Part shown: piece after piece, positions 43,153-56,100 of the stretch
How positions within the stretch are numbered: position 1 is the stretch's first letter
Layout of the letters: every line of letters begins with the position of its first letter
Source: Cyanodermella asteris
Taxonomy: Eukaryota > Ascomycota > Lecanoromycetes > Ostropales > Stictidaceae
DNA: 64,000 nt
NCBI GenBank assembly: GCA_900618795.1
Contig: UYJD01000005.1
Span: 256,998-320,997 of the forward strand
Reading direction: 5' to 3'
Position numbers and translations under genes: made by a program
Notes under the pieces: generated by a model
Database searches by the model: none
What the model saw: only the letters and a program-made list of their open reading frames with translations
Told to the model about the DNA's origin: nothing

Positions 43153-44644
43153 TCCACGCCGGCGACCTACCTTGATTACATTTTTGGCACTGTATTAGAA
43201 ACATCGATCGCGTTACCCGGCTCAGATCGCACGTCTCCTTCCGACGGAAGTCTCTGGAGCTCGGGACCGACGATGAACAGTCCGTGACCGCAGCTGGTGC
43301 CAAGTTGTCAGTGGTTCAATGCGCTTACTGAGATGGCGACCCCTTGAGTTGGCATATACGCAGGCATGCCGGGCCCCGAATCTATGTGTGGTGGCGTGTG
43401 CGGACAAGCAAAGGGCGCATAGTTTTCAAGTTGTTTTACGAACAATGATCACGACCGATGCATACAAATTTGCATTCATTTTCCGCATCAACCAAGACTT
43501 CCTCGTTGTAACTTCTGTGCTGTCCAATAGGGGAGTGATGAAACCAGTCAAATGACCGAAAGATCAAGCATGTCCTTGTCGTTTCGATGCACTTCCCACT
43601 TCTGACAAGGACTCAAAATTGGAACCTGATCAAGATTCCCGCAGCGGTCGAACAAGCTTTACGAGTCTCCCACAATACCAGCCGTACATCAAAGTCTGGT
43701 CACCATACAACCTCTTCAGGAGTACCCAAAAGATAGCTCGAGCCAAGCCACGGAGATCCAATCTCGTATTCGGCAAACTCTGGGTATCACAGCATTACGA
43801 CACGAGGGATAGACCCGTCGGGGTATGGCCTTCTTTTGGTCGGGCAATCCGCAAAAGCGTCCGAGTGGATGGGAATCAGGAGTAAGTGTCGTGAATGGCA
43901 CTCATAAATTATTGGTCGCCTGGAGGTAATGAGTATAGGCCTCGCATGTTTGGGTTTACCGTCTCGACATCTGTCCTCAGAATCGGCGAGCTAATCTGTA
44001 GTGTGCCGCGTCTAGACTGCATATGAATGTATCACAACACCTGTTACGAGCCCTGCCCATATAGGTAGCGAAGGCTGTGAATTGGCCGTCGATTGCCAGC
44101 GACTAGCGTAGACGGCACTACTTCGCTGGCTTGATATGGCAGTCGACCCACGAACGCCTCTTTCTTCGTAAGTGTACTGGTAATGGTCGTGAAGGTCTGG
44201 TCAAATGCGTCTCCTAGGCTGTATGACAAGTTTCGCCTTGGGCTGGAGTCCGGATGTGCAAACATATCAGGTTCCAAGGAAACCAAGCCCGAAACTAATT
44301 GTGAATCGCTAAATTGTCTCTCGCCTTCGTTCGGTCTCGTGGGAACGCGATTGGGTCGTCAATCTATTTCCAGTAGGACCGTTGTTCGTAAGGTGTCGTA
44401 ACAGCATGGAAACGTCATTCTATTTGCACAACTTCATCAGCAGCGGCGTCACGGCCTTGTCGGTGTTCGCACCGCCCGAGATTCAGCCCTACCAGTCCCC
44501 TGCATCCTCCCCTTTCACGATAGATAAGACCTTGTCGTCCCACTGCTGCCTTTGCTCGGATGACTGCTTCCTCATGTGCCATTTTTATTGAACTTTCACC
44601 GTCCGTCTCAGCAGCTTATACTGGGCCGCTCGTTCCTTACTAAG
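43153..44644. other. Intergenic between MMS2 and IML2
   Basis: About 1.5 kb with short frames only. The last 150 bp before IML2 is C/T-rich, as expected for a leader. Confidence 0.5.
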
Positions 44645-46954
44645 ATGTTCCGTTCGTGGGCAACAGGCCAAAAGGCCAAGCTCAGTGCCACCTCATCGAG
44701 CCTTAACGCCGAGAGCGAGCAGGAGGCATTAGCTCAGTCCATGCTGGCTGCCCAGCATATCATGAATGACGACTTAGATAGCGCCGAGAGAGGTCTCAAG
44801 GAAGGAGATAGCTCTTTTCATAAGTTGGGCATGGGCCTGATAGCTTTTTTGAGAGCAGCTTTGGGGTTCGAAAAGGATATTATGCGCGAAGCTCAAGAGA
44901 AGCTTTCAGTGGCCGAAGCTCAAGCATCTAAAGAACAAAGAGACTCCCAGAAAGGACCAGCCGCGTTTCGATCCAGTATCTATGAACCGGGCACGGAATA
45001 CGCCCTCACGTACGCACAATGTTTGCTGATGTCTGCTGTCGTTGGAGTACTGAATGAGAGCCTGACAGAAGCTTTGCGTGGGTTTTATAACATGCGCAAA
45101 GCTTACACGACTCTTTCCGGAATCATTGAGGCCGAAGAAAAGTATTTGCGACTGCACGGGGGCTCCCAAAGCGCTGCAGGTTCCACTGCACAGTTTACGA
45201 CAAGCGCGGCTTCAACACAACCAAATTCAAAGGCTGGCTCCACTGCCAATCTTGCCGCCACAACCCAGAAGGACGACCCTCAGGAGTGGGAGGTGGTGGT
45301 TAAAGCTGACAATGGCAATGCCGAGGACGATGCTTTTGAGGACGCAGAGGAATCGAGGTCCGACTTACCCACTCCAGCGGAGTATCAAGGAAAGACAGTA
45401 ACTCATGGCATACTAAAAGATCTATCGCATTTGTCCGTCAGCAATATCGAACCGAACGTTCCCGCTGATAAGGACGCCTCATCCAATGCAAAGGTCACGG
45501 CCGCGGCGAGCACTGGCACGAGTACTACAGATCTCCAGGGCGCAGGTATCCCGTTGCTGAATGGTTCGCCGACTCAGCCCAAGTCTCCAATGTCTGTTGC
45601 TGGAAACCTGCCGGACTCTGAGATAATCCGACATCCTATTGACGTGTACATTCATTCGGGAGCAAATCTGTGCTTTGGAATGTTGCTCATGATGCTATCC
45701 ATGATACCCCCAGCTTTTGGAAAGCTTCTCAGCATTATTGGGTTCCGTGGCGACCGCGAGCGTGGTTTGCGGATGCTCTGGAAAGCGACTCGATTTTCGA
45801 ACATCAACGGGGCAATGGCTGGCTTGGTAGTTTTGGCGTTCTACAACGGCATCATTGGATTCTGCGACATTATCCCCGATGCCTCTTCAGATGTCCCGGA
45901 TGACGCGCTTGAGAACATCGAAGGGTACCCGCTGCATCGTCTAGAGGCTCTCCTCGCGTCTTTGCGGACGACGTTCCCAAAGTCGGGTCTGTGGAAGCTA
46001 GAAGAAGCACGCATGCTTGCTGCCAAGAAGCAGATCGACAAGGCCATCCCCATCCTGTCACAGGACTTGCATTCGCCTCTGAAGCAAGTCAACGCCCTAG
46101 CAGTCTTCGAACGTGCTTTACAAGCAATGTACTCGCATCGTTTTGAGATGTGCTCGGACTCATTTATTGAGTGTGTCAAACTCAACAATTGGAGCCATGC
46201 CCTTTACTTCTATCTCGCTGGTGCAGCTCAAGTCGAGCTTTATCGCAAGGCTATCAAGAACAGTGATGACGCCACAGCCAAGAAGGCCGCCCACAGAGCA
46301 GAAGAATTGTTCGGTCAAGTGGTCGACAACGCAGGGAAGCGCAAGTTCATGGCCAAACAGATGCCGTTTGAAGTCTTCTGCATACGAAAGCTGTCGAAAT
46401 GGCAGGAGCGTGCCAAGGAGTGGGGCGTGCCCATGATCGAAGCCATCGGCACTTCGCCTTTATCTGAGATGATCTTTCACTGGAATGGATACAAGAAGAT
46501 GGACGACGAAATGTTGGAGGGTTCACTTGATTCTATTCAATGGAATGAGAAGCACGACAAGCTCTGGGATCGGCAAAGCTTGGAGGAAAAGGCAATCACC
46601 AGTCTTCTGAGAGCAGCCACCCTACGATCCTTGCGACAGTATGGTGAGGCCCAGAATATTTTGAAAACGGAGATCCTTAGTCATGATCGAAGCCAATTCA
46701 CGGGCGGTCATCGTGATGATTGGACACTACCCGTGGCTCACTACGAAATGGCAGTCAATCTTTGGCAGACGCGAACAGAAGCCGGGACCGCTCTGGAGGG
46801 CAATGAAGAGAATTGCAAGAAGATCAGAGAAGCGCAGGAGTGGATTGAAAAAGTCAAGAACTGGGGAGCTTACGTGCTTGATGCTCGGATAGGTATGAGG
46901 GTCACAGCAGCAGAGGGGACGCTGAAAAAATGGCGCAGCCAACATGACAGGTAA
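44645..46954 (+). CDS. IML2: Inclusion body clearance protein IML2
   Basis: Fungal protein of the IML2/TTC39 family, linked in yeast to clearance of protein inclusions through lipid droplets; cytosol and nucleus. Single exon, 769 residues from the ATG at 44645. The frame is open a little further upstream but without an ATG. Landmarks are MNDDLDSAERGLKEGDSSFH near 40, the helical pair LTYAQCLLMSAVVGVLNESL, a long disordered insertion (residues 190-330), HSGANLCFGMLLMMLSMIPP near 342, LLSIIGFRGDRERGLRML, NINGAMAGLVVLAFYNGI and C-terminal TPR-like helices (LYFYLAGAAQVELYR; EEAKAITSLL-like region near 665). The length matches fungal members. Confidence 0.92.
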   Translation: MFRSWATGQKAKLSATSSSLNAESEQEALAQSMLAAQHIMNDDLDSAERGLKEGDSSFHKLGMGLIAFLRAALGFEKDIMREAQEKLSVAEAQASKEQRDSQKGPAAFRSSIYEPGTEYALTYAQCLLMSAVVGVLNESLTEALRGFYNMRKAYTTLSGIIEAEEKYLRLHGGSQSAAGSTAQFTTSAASTQPNSKAGSTANLAATTQKDDPQEWEVVVKADNGNAEDDAFEDAEESRSDLPTPAEYQGKTVTHGILKDLSHLSVSNIEPNVPADKDASSNAKVTAAASTGTSTTDLQGAGIPLLNGSPTQPKSPMSVAGNLPDSEIIRHPIDVYIHSGANLCFGMLLMMLSMIPPAFGKLLSIIGFRGDRERGLRMLWKATRFSNINGAMAGLVVLAFYNGIIGFCDIIPDASSDVPDDALENIEGYPLHRLEALLASLRTTFPKSGLWKLEEARMLAAKKQIDKAIPILSQDLHSPLKQVNALAVFERALQAMYSHRFEMCSDSFIECVKLNNWSHALYFYLAGAAQVELYRKAIKNSDDATAKKAAHRAEELFGQVVDNAGKRKFMAKQMPFEVFCIRKLSKWQERAKEWGVPMIEAIGTSPLSEMIFHWNGYKKMDDEMLEGSLDSIQWNEKHDKLWDRQSLEEKAITSLLRAATLRSLRQYGEAQNILKTEILSHDRSQFTGGHRDDWTLPVAHYEMAVNLWQTRTEAGTALEGNEENCKKIREAQEWIEKVKNWGAYVLDARIGMRVTAAEGTLKKWRSQHDR

Positions 46955-47689
46955 TGAATGACCTTTTACAGTGATGAAGAAGGTCAGCAAGGTTACGGAG
47001 AGAGCGTTCGAAGGCAGTTGACGGATGCTCACATCTCTTGTCTGTCCTGGAGTTCTCACGCGGTGGCGGGATTCCAGTTTTGCCGGTCTGTAAAGGTCAG
47101 CCCAAAGAGATTGCCCGAGGTGCGCCGACTGCAAGCCTCATCAGCTCTTCAACAAGCTCAGGACGCTGTGCTGCCCGAAGCTTACATATCCGACCACTAG
47201 CACTTATCACAGAGGCTAGATCCCGCAGCAGGGATTGTGAACAGGGGATGCTTTGTTGTGTAGCGCAGGACTTTCCCGTCAGCACCGCCCGCATATGCCA
47301 TCGAACAGCATCTCAAGTTCGTCGGTGAGCTTCAGATACGGTGGCTGTTACTCTTGAATCAAGTTTATGGTCGCACTATTGACGTCCATCGCCTGCGAAC
47401 TGTCTGAATGTTGATGCCGTCTTCTGGCACCTCTTGGTACATCCGCTTCTTACCGATACTTCTGCCCAATCTAACGAGTGATAGGGAAAATCAAGGCGTA
47501 ACCATACCGGTGGATCGCCGTGTCATTGACCGTATCGTTGAAGTGTAACGGACAATCCATCCGTCTAGCTGTCCATGAATTTAAAGTCCTACCAATCACC
47601 CAAGGTACAAACTTCGATAACAACAACAGAGCTGGATGTGCGAATGCTGTATGGACGTAGCGTCTCATGATTGTTCTTTTGCTAATTGG
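46955..47689. other. Intergenic, nothing recognised
   Basis: About 730 bp between IML2 and the oxidase remnant. Nothing recognised. Confidence 0.5.
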
Positions 47690-48555
47690 TGCTAGTGCGT
47701 TGTGCTCGAATCGATGTACGGTCAAGACCAGGTACCCGGAGGCCTCATATGGAGCGGAAATATGGCTTGCTCTGAAGACAAATTTCCAGCCCTCGTTGAC
47801 ACATTTGTGAATCTGGGAGTCGATGGGTTGGAGAAGGATCCGAACGCTGCGCTGATTTTCAGCCTCGCTTCGTACCAGGGACAGAACCTTGTCTTTGTGT
47901 ACTTGTTGTATGCAAAGCCCGTCGCGAACGCATCGGTATTCGGTGAATACTTAGCCGTGTCTAATCCCTCCGCAGGTTATGGCGACATGCAGATCCGTAC
48001 TCTTTAATACGCAACAATCGAGTTTGCGAAATCCAATACTGATGGCCTGCGGGAGATCTACTGGGCACGAACGTACAAGCTGATAGCTGAGATGTTGCAG
48101 AAAGCCATTGACACCCTTTTGTTGAAGGTATCCGACCAATCCTGAACGCAACGAACATCTTGCCTTCCGCGACGTTGCAGCCAATTACCAGGAATCAAGT
48201 CGAATCCATGTTGGCAAATGGGGGCAATGCTCTTGGGCTCAACCTGGAAGAGGCTCCCTACCTGATATCCGAGTGCGCGGCATGTAGACCGATACTGCCG
48301 ATGATCAAAGAAATCTCGGAGCTCATCATACAATATTCGAAAGGCCGGATGAGTTCGCCAAAGCTAACGGTGCTTTGTATAGATTATACCTATAGGATTT
48401 ATGCAAGTCAGTTCCAAGATGTCATCGCTGATTACGGGGCCACCAACAAGGCCAAGCTGCAAAATATCGCCAAAGACTATGACCCTGAAGGTGCATTTCA
48501 GCGCCTGGCGATTCTGGGCTTGATGGTGCGCCAGCGGATTGGTAGTTATTCCTGA
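47690..48555 (+). pseudogene. Remnant of an FAD-linked (BBE-type) oxidase
   Basis: The C-terminal half of a berberine-bridge-enzyme-like FAD oxidoreductase, a family common in fungal secondary metabolism. Three pieces appear in order. GGLIWSGNMACSEDKFPAL to KPVANASVFGEYLAV (about 47702-48007) is the substrate-domain sheet. A middle piece, NTDGLREIYWARTYKL near 48040-48100, lies in another frame. The end piece (48160-48555) contains QPITRNQVESM, GGNALGLNLEEAPYL and the family-typical LQNIAKDYDPEGAFQRL. The frame must change at least twice (near 48005 and 48120-48160) and stops intervene, with no convincing GT-AG introns between. The N-terminal FAD-binding domain with its His/Cys attachment site is missing upstream. 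I take it as a degenerating host gene with no neighbours of a biosynthetic cluster. Confidence 0.72.
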
Positions 48556-50183
48556 GTGGAACCCAGTTCACCTCGTGATGATCCGACCTGTTGGGCAGTT
48601 GCGCTGGATCTCAAGCAGCGTAGTCAGTGGTGGAACTACAGTCCTTGGTCGATGCGTCGGTCTTCGGTCTTTGAAGAAGTCTGGTGATCGCACCCAATGT
48701 CAGGTAGCATTCGACGCTTGCGATTCAGTTTGAGCAGCATAATAGGGCGGCTAAAAGTCATTGCCGATGTCCTTGTCCAGACAGATTCGGTCAACAATCC
48801 CTTCACTGCTATGCTTGCAGCTTGTGGCCCCAAAGTTCTGGAAAGCTGAGCCCATCGTGAGACAGCAGGCGCAAGAAGACCATTACGCACGACGGAAAAG
48901 AGTCGAAGACGGTAATATTGGTAATTATCATACGTTGGGTGACGCCTTTTCAGCATAACCCCTCGGATACCCACCTCAATGATTACAAGTCCGCACGTTT
49001 GCGTCTTCCGGGACTCGATCATGACTCGAGCCGAATAGAGCCTGCAGTAGCATATAGAGAAGAGCACGTGTCGGAGACAACCTCATAGCTGGAAGCAGTC
49101 CTTTCGAGAGCAAAGAATTGCTGGTCTTGACGGACTTGCTGCTACTATCGCTGAGAACATGGACGGATTCGTGTGACCCAAGCCTTCCAGAGCGGAGCGT
49201 AGCTATCATCTCAGCACGTGCAAAAGGGAGCAGAAAGCGTGAGGCGCCTGTGTATGAGTCGACTAGCAGCCCGTCAAGAGCCATGTAGGCGTGTGGCACG
49301 GATTGGTCTAAACGAGGCGCGTGCAAAGTGTCTCATGTACATCTCCGCTCCGCCCCACGGCCCTGAGGTCAAGCTTCCCGCCGTCGCATCGTCTTTCTTT
49401 GCATTACTTCGAGCTTGTCGGCCACCAATTTGAACATGGACATCCGCCGACGAACGCATCGACACTAGAACCAACCATATCGCCATCCAGCACCTTGCTC
49501 ACCAACTACTAGTATACGCGACTTCGGTATTCTATACGAGCTCTCGGCGCATATATTCGTGACCCTTGTTCGGTGCCAGGTACCTGTTTCGGATCCGTGA
49601 ACTGTTCACGAAAGTCTTGTCTCGAACCTGGCATCCCCATCGCCCTAGATGACCGTGGCCATGTCGCAAGCTACCCGGTGTTTGCTTTGAAATAAGAGGA
49701 GGGTTGAATGATCAACAAGTCGTGAAGATGAGCGGGCGCAGGGAAGACGGGTCGAGGACGGGTTTTCAGCCAGAAAATGGATGGAGCATATCCGGTCAAC
49801 GCGCGGGCATGCGAGGCCGAATGGCACCAGGGCCTTTACCTGGCTGGGCTGGGGCGAAAGATCAAATGTGAGTTTGCATGTCGTAGGTCACTTGTCGCAG
49901 TGTATCGACAAGGTTGCTCAAACCGCAACATCACTTCAATGCGGTCAGAATACATAGAGCGCGCAGTATACGAACAAGGAAGGGCCTGAAGAGATCGCTA
50001 TGACGGAAGCGCAACATCACCAGCTCGAACATGTTTGCCATGGGCCTGCCGAAGACATGAGATCCTTTCAGTTCGAGTTGAAATGTCTCGGCTAACGGGT
50101 ATGTGCATCTAGTCGAGAAGACGAAGACGCCCCAGTCTCACCAGGAACCAAGACCTCTTCGAAGGGCAATAACAACTATTTCG
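48556..50183. other. Intergenic upstream of adenylate cyclase
   Basis: About 1.6 kb with no supported gene. A long regulatory or leader region is plausible for CYR1. A small first exon of CYR1 here cannot be excluded. Confidence 0.45.
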
Positions 50184-53100
50184 ATGCACAGATCACCTCC
50201 CAATTCCCCCCTTCCCTCCCAAAAGAAGGTAAAGATCCCCACCATCCTGACGATGTCGACGGTGCACGAATTGAGTGCTGACTCGCACCTTTGTTCTCCA
50301 GAATTTTCCAATCAGTCTTCTATTTCCTCGATTGCCCCTTGGGCAAGTGACTCGTCGTCTTCGTCACGGCTCAATGCGCCTTTCGGATCTTACTCGGAGG
50401 CGTGGTCGGACGGCCGGCCCAGCACGCCACGCACATTTACGAGCGAGTCCTCCGTATCGGCAGCAGGTGGTGAGGCCACTCACAGAATGTCGATATCGGA
50501 AAGACTGAGGCAGGAAGCCAACAAAGCTCGACAACTGCGACATCCTGGATCGATCAAGAGCGAGGAAAAGTCCCCGGGGAACAGGAAGAAAGGCGCCACA
50601 ATATCTGCTGTTTCGGCGTTTAGAGGCCGAGAAATGCCTTTGCGAGGCTCGCCGGATGCTGCTACACCGCCAGGACCGTCACGTCCCAAAACCCCTACCG
50701 CTGACGTGACGCCTTGGGAATTCCAGGATGTCACGAATGTTCCACGCTATGGTGAGGCACCTGTACGGCCGGACGTTCCACCAGTCCTAGAAATGTATCG
50801 TGTGAGCACGGCAAATCTGGAAGCCGCGGCTGCAAACTCAAGGCACCGAACCTTTGGGCATCGTAAAACCAACAGCAAGGACGATGGGTTGGGATTGCGC
50901 CTGCAGCAGTCAGTCACAGACCTGGGAGATCGCTCGAGGCTCGCAAGTAAGCAAAGCCGTACCAATTTGAATCCCTTCTCTCGCAGGCAGACCGAAATGC
51001 TCACCCCAGGCTGCTCACCACAACTGGATGCTGGGCACCGCATCGAGCCTAGAGCCACCAGTCCCAATCCTAGTATTCGTAGCGCCATGCATGACAATCG
51101 CTCTCAAACTGATGGCACTGGATCGAGTGGTTCTGGAAGAAAGGGCATCTTTGGGCGCATCGGCCGACATCTTCATCTCCATGACAAATCACAAGAGCTG
51201 GACGATGGTCGAAGCATTCAAAATCACGGCTCACAGGACTCCAGCAGTACTCTCAATGCCATGAACAATGGGCCTATAAAACCACTTCCTCAGCGCGAAT
51301 ACAGCGTCACGAGCGACGATTCGACTGGCAGACATGGGCAGATCGAACGCCGTGGAACAGGAGCGATTACCAAGAAGGAGAGCAAAGCTAGACTCTTTCA
51401 TCGTGATCGTGGCAGGTCAGACGACAAGAAGCGCTCTGGCAATTCGGATGGCGGCGGAGGGTCTCGTATAGCGGGCACGCCGGGCCGTCTTCACGACGGG
51501 AATTACTTCAACCTCGACACCGATTTGACCAACATGGAAGGTATAATTGGATCAGGCGCAGGGGTGACCTCTCCATATTCGGCTACTACCGCCCCAGGAT
51601 TGTCATACTTCGATCCTGTCAATTCCTCCACACCCCAAGCCATGGAAACCCCAATGACAGCTGCAGGTGCTGCAGGCTGGGAAGCTCCGGACTCTTGGGG
51701 TGTACCTAAAGAAGATCCAGGCGAGGATGAGGCCAGCATCGTTCCGGTGCAAGAGTCCCTACCGGAGCCTGGCGATATCGATATACCTTTCTGCATCCGC
51801 ATATTTCATATCAACCAGACCTTTGCAACATTGGCACTACCATTGACCAGCTGCGCGAGCGATATATTGGAGGTCCTCGGCAAGAAATCCTTTCTCCAAG
51901 ACGACCAGGGTAATTACCAAATCGTTCTGCGAAAAGGCGACGTTCAGAGGCAACTACAAGCCTCTGAGAGGCCGATCGTGATTCAAAGACGGCTATTACA
52001 ACAGGCTGGGTACTTGAACAAAGATCACCTAGACCGAGAGGGCCAGGATGACAACAGCTACCTCTGTCGTTTCACATTCGTCCCAGCAAAGATTAGGGGT
52101 CCTTACAGCTTGGATCGCGAAAGTGGCATTGAGTTCGAGAAAATGAATAAGTTCAGCAACATCGACCTCTCAGGACGCAGCCTTACAGCAATTCCTATCG
52201 TGCTGTACAAGAAGTCGTCGGAAATCGTGAGCTTGAATCTGTCCAGGAACTTGGCCCTTGACGTGCCCCGAGATTTCATACAAAGCTGCTCGCATCTCAA
52301 AGAGATCAGTTATGTGGGCAATGAAGCACGTCAACTTCCTCCGGGCTTTAGTCTAGCGTCGAAACTTCAAGTGTTGGATGTTTCGCACAATCAAATTGAG
52401 CAGCTGGACTCTGCAGACTTGGGACGGCTCACGCAGCTTGTCAGCCTTAAAGTGGCAAACAATGCGCTCAGTCAGCTCCCGTTTTACTTCACCCAATTCA
52501 AGCAACTGCGAAAACTCACATTGTCATCTAACAATTTCAAACGCTTACCGAGCTTCTTCGGTGAGCTGCGCAGTCTGGTCGACCTCGACATAAGTTTCAA
52601 CGCATTGGAGGCATGGCCACCAGTTGAAGAGCTAGTGAACCTGGAGAGATTCTTGGCGACGAACAACAACCTGGATGGCCCTATCCCTGATGATTATAGG
52701 AATCTCATCAATTTGAAGGATATCGATGTGCGCTTCAATAGCATCACAAATGTCGATGCCATCACGCACTTACCACATGTGGAGCAATTCCTTGCTGGGC
52801 ACAACAAGATCACCAACTTTGAAGGCTTCTTTCCCAAATTGAGGGTTCTCCATTTTAATCACAATAACATGACTCGCTTCGAGGTGACAATGCCGATGCC
52901 CGCACTCACGACCCTCAATCTCGCGTCAAACGTCCTCGCGTCGATCGACAAATCCAACTTTGAGAAACTTTCCAACCTTACCAAGCTCAACCTTGACGGC
53001 AATCATTTCGCAGGGTTGCCACACGAGATAGGGCGACTCACAAAACTTGAAATATTGACTATCGCGAAGAACCGCCTCATCACTTTTCCGCCCACCATTG

Positions 53101-56100
53101 GCTGCTTGACCGAGCTCAGACGACTCGATGCTCGGCATGGCAATATCAAAAGTTTACCAGCAGACATCTGGTACTGCGGGAAACTTGAAGAGTTGAACCT
53201 ATCCTCGAATGTACTGGACAGCTTTCCCAAGCTTGCGCCGAACACCAATCTCGATCCGCCGAGCGCCAAGTCCAGTTCGTCATTGCAGTCTTCATTCATG
53301 TCACACCAGGGCTTGGACGAACTCGGCGCTAATGGAGACGATGTGACCCAGCGACGCCCCAGCCAGGCTTCTGCAGGTATGCTGAGCTACGGCAGTTCCC
53401 CCGCCAATTCTACGAGGAAAAATTCAGTGATGTCAACGTCAAACTACAGCTCTGGGCGCAAGCCGTCAATGCCAAGCCGTCAGTCGACTGCAGACACGAA
53501 TGGGACGCTCTCATCGAAAGAGACAATAGTCCCAGGAACTAAGGCGCCGACTCTCGCATCGTCGCTGCAGGTTTTATCTCTAGCCGACAACCGTATCAAT
53601 GACGAGGTATTTGATAGTATCCTGTACCTCGCGGAGTTGAGGGTATTGAACCTCTCGTACAACGAATTGGACGACATCCCGCCGAACATCATTCGCAGGT
53701 GGCCAAACCTCCGCGAGCTGTATGTCTCCGGCAATGAATTGGTCTCGCTTCCTACGGACGATTTCGCCCATCTTCAAAACTTGCAGGTCCTGTACCTCAA
53801 CGGCAACAAATTTCAGAGTCTCCCGGCCGAAATTGCTAAGCTATCGAAGCTGACCGCATTCGATGTTAGTTGCAACGCCTTGAGGTACAATGTTGCGAAC
53901 TGGCCATATGACTGGAACTGGGTGTGGAATCCTAACCTCCGGTATCTGAACTTTTCCGGAAACCGGCGATTAGAGATCAAACCTGTTCAAGGTGCTGCCG
54001 CAGGAGCAGCTTTACGCGACGATGTTGATATGACGAGCTTCCATAGCTTACAGTCACTTCGTACACTTGGCCTGATCGATGTGACCCTAACGATACCTCA
54101 CGTACCTGATGAAACAGAGAACAGGCGTGTTCGAACCACAGGATCGACAATAGGCACTTTACGGTATGGCATGGCAGACAGTCTTGGCAGACTTGAGCAT
54201 CTGTCAACCTTGGATCTCCTCATTCCCAAGTTCCGTCACGACGGCGAGGTCCTTGTCGGTATGTTTGATGGCCAGCACAATCCCTCTGGCGGCTCTCGCG
54301 TTGCCAGGTTCCTTCAGGAAAATTTCAAGTATTATTTCGCGCAAAGCCTTGTAGAGCTTATGACCGGGGAGGATCCACTGGATGCTCTTCGCAGAACTTT
54401 CTTGACAATGAACAAGGACCTTATCACTTTCTCCACGAGCAACTGGGAGCAGACAGAGGCTCGACTGAAGCAAACCCCCATCAGACACGCAGCTTCGGCA
54501 CATCAGCTCATTCCAGACGACAGGAATGCTGGTGGCGTGGCGACGGTGTTGTTCCTCCAGGATATGGACCTTTACGTTGCCAACGTTGGTAATGTGCAAG
54601 CGATGCTGATACCCTCTGACGGCACTACCAAGACGCTTACATGTTTGCATGAGCCTGCCGAATCACAAGAAAGGGAACGAATCCGCCAGGCTGGGGGTTT
54701 CGTCTCGCGATATGGCAAGCTCAACGACGCCCTGGACGTCTCTAGAGCTTTCGGTTACGCACAGCACTTGCCTGCCATCATGGCAGCACCACACGTGCAG
54801 AAAGTCACGCTCCGAGAAAAGGACGAACTGGTTCTCATCGCGACCAAAGAATTCTGGGACTACGTCCATCCGGATCTCGCTGCTGACGTTGCTCGCTCGG
54901 AGAGAGATGACCCGATGCGCGCCGCCCAGAAATTGAGAGACTTTGCAATTTCCTTCGGTGCGACTAACAAAATCATGGTGATGGTGCTTGGTGTTGCAGG
55001 CCTTAAGAAGCGTGAGCGTAACCAGAATCGCAACACTCTCATATCACCCCTGGATCATGTTCATGCCTACTCCAAAAGATCTCGAAAGCGGACAGATAGA
55101 CCGGACGATTCGACACTGGCTCGACTGGACAAGGAGATCGATGCGCCGACTGGCGAGCTGGCTTTGGTCTTCACTGATATCAAGAGCTCTACTGCGTTGT
55201 GGGAAAAGTCTTCAGCGGCGATGCGATCGGCCATCAAAATCCACAATGAACTCATGCGGCGTCAGCTCAGGTACATTGGTGGTTACGAAGTCAAGACTGA
55301 AGGTGACGCCTTCATGATTGCTTTTCCGACCCCGACATCTGCCCTGCTCTGGTGTTTCGCAGTCCAAGAGAGCTTACTCAAGCAGCCGTGGCCCGTTGAG
55401 ATCCTCGACAGCCCGCATGGACAAGAGATCCTTGATGATGACGGTGTCGCTATCTATCGTGGTTTATCGGTTCGTATGGGCATACACTGGGGCGCTCCCG
55501 ATTGCGAGATCGATCCCATCACGCGCCGTATGGACTACTTCGGGCCCATTGTCAATCGCGCGGCACGAATCCAAGGCGTTGCTGACGGAGGTGAGATCAC
55601 CTGCTCGTCCGATTTCATCGCAGAAATCGAACGCACTTTGGAGCTGTATGCAGATGGCGATCGCCAAGGTTCTACTGGATCGGACGACACCATCTTGGAC
55701 GATGTCATGGGGAATGCCATTCGGCAAAACCTATTGCAGCTCAGCGAGCTTGGTTTTGAGGTCAAAGACATGGGTGAGAAGAAGCTCAAAGGTCTTGAGA
55801 ACCCTGAGATCTTGTTCCTGGTCTATCCACACACGCTTGCCGGCAGACAAACTTTGGCAGAAACACGTAAACAGGCAGCGATCGCTCGCGCTAACGGCGC
55901 TGAACCTGCTGCCATGCAACCGGGCTCGCAGCTTACAAATATCGAGCCACAGCATGTATGGGACATCTGGGCTCTGTCTCTGCGACTTGAGATGCTTTGC
56001 AGTGCTCTCGAGGATCCAACCATAGGACAGCTCAAGAGTCCCGAGACCGCAATATTAGATCGCATGCGCAGCCAGGGAGGCGAGGTGACGGATAAGGTCC

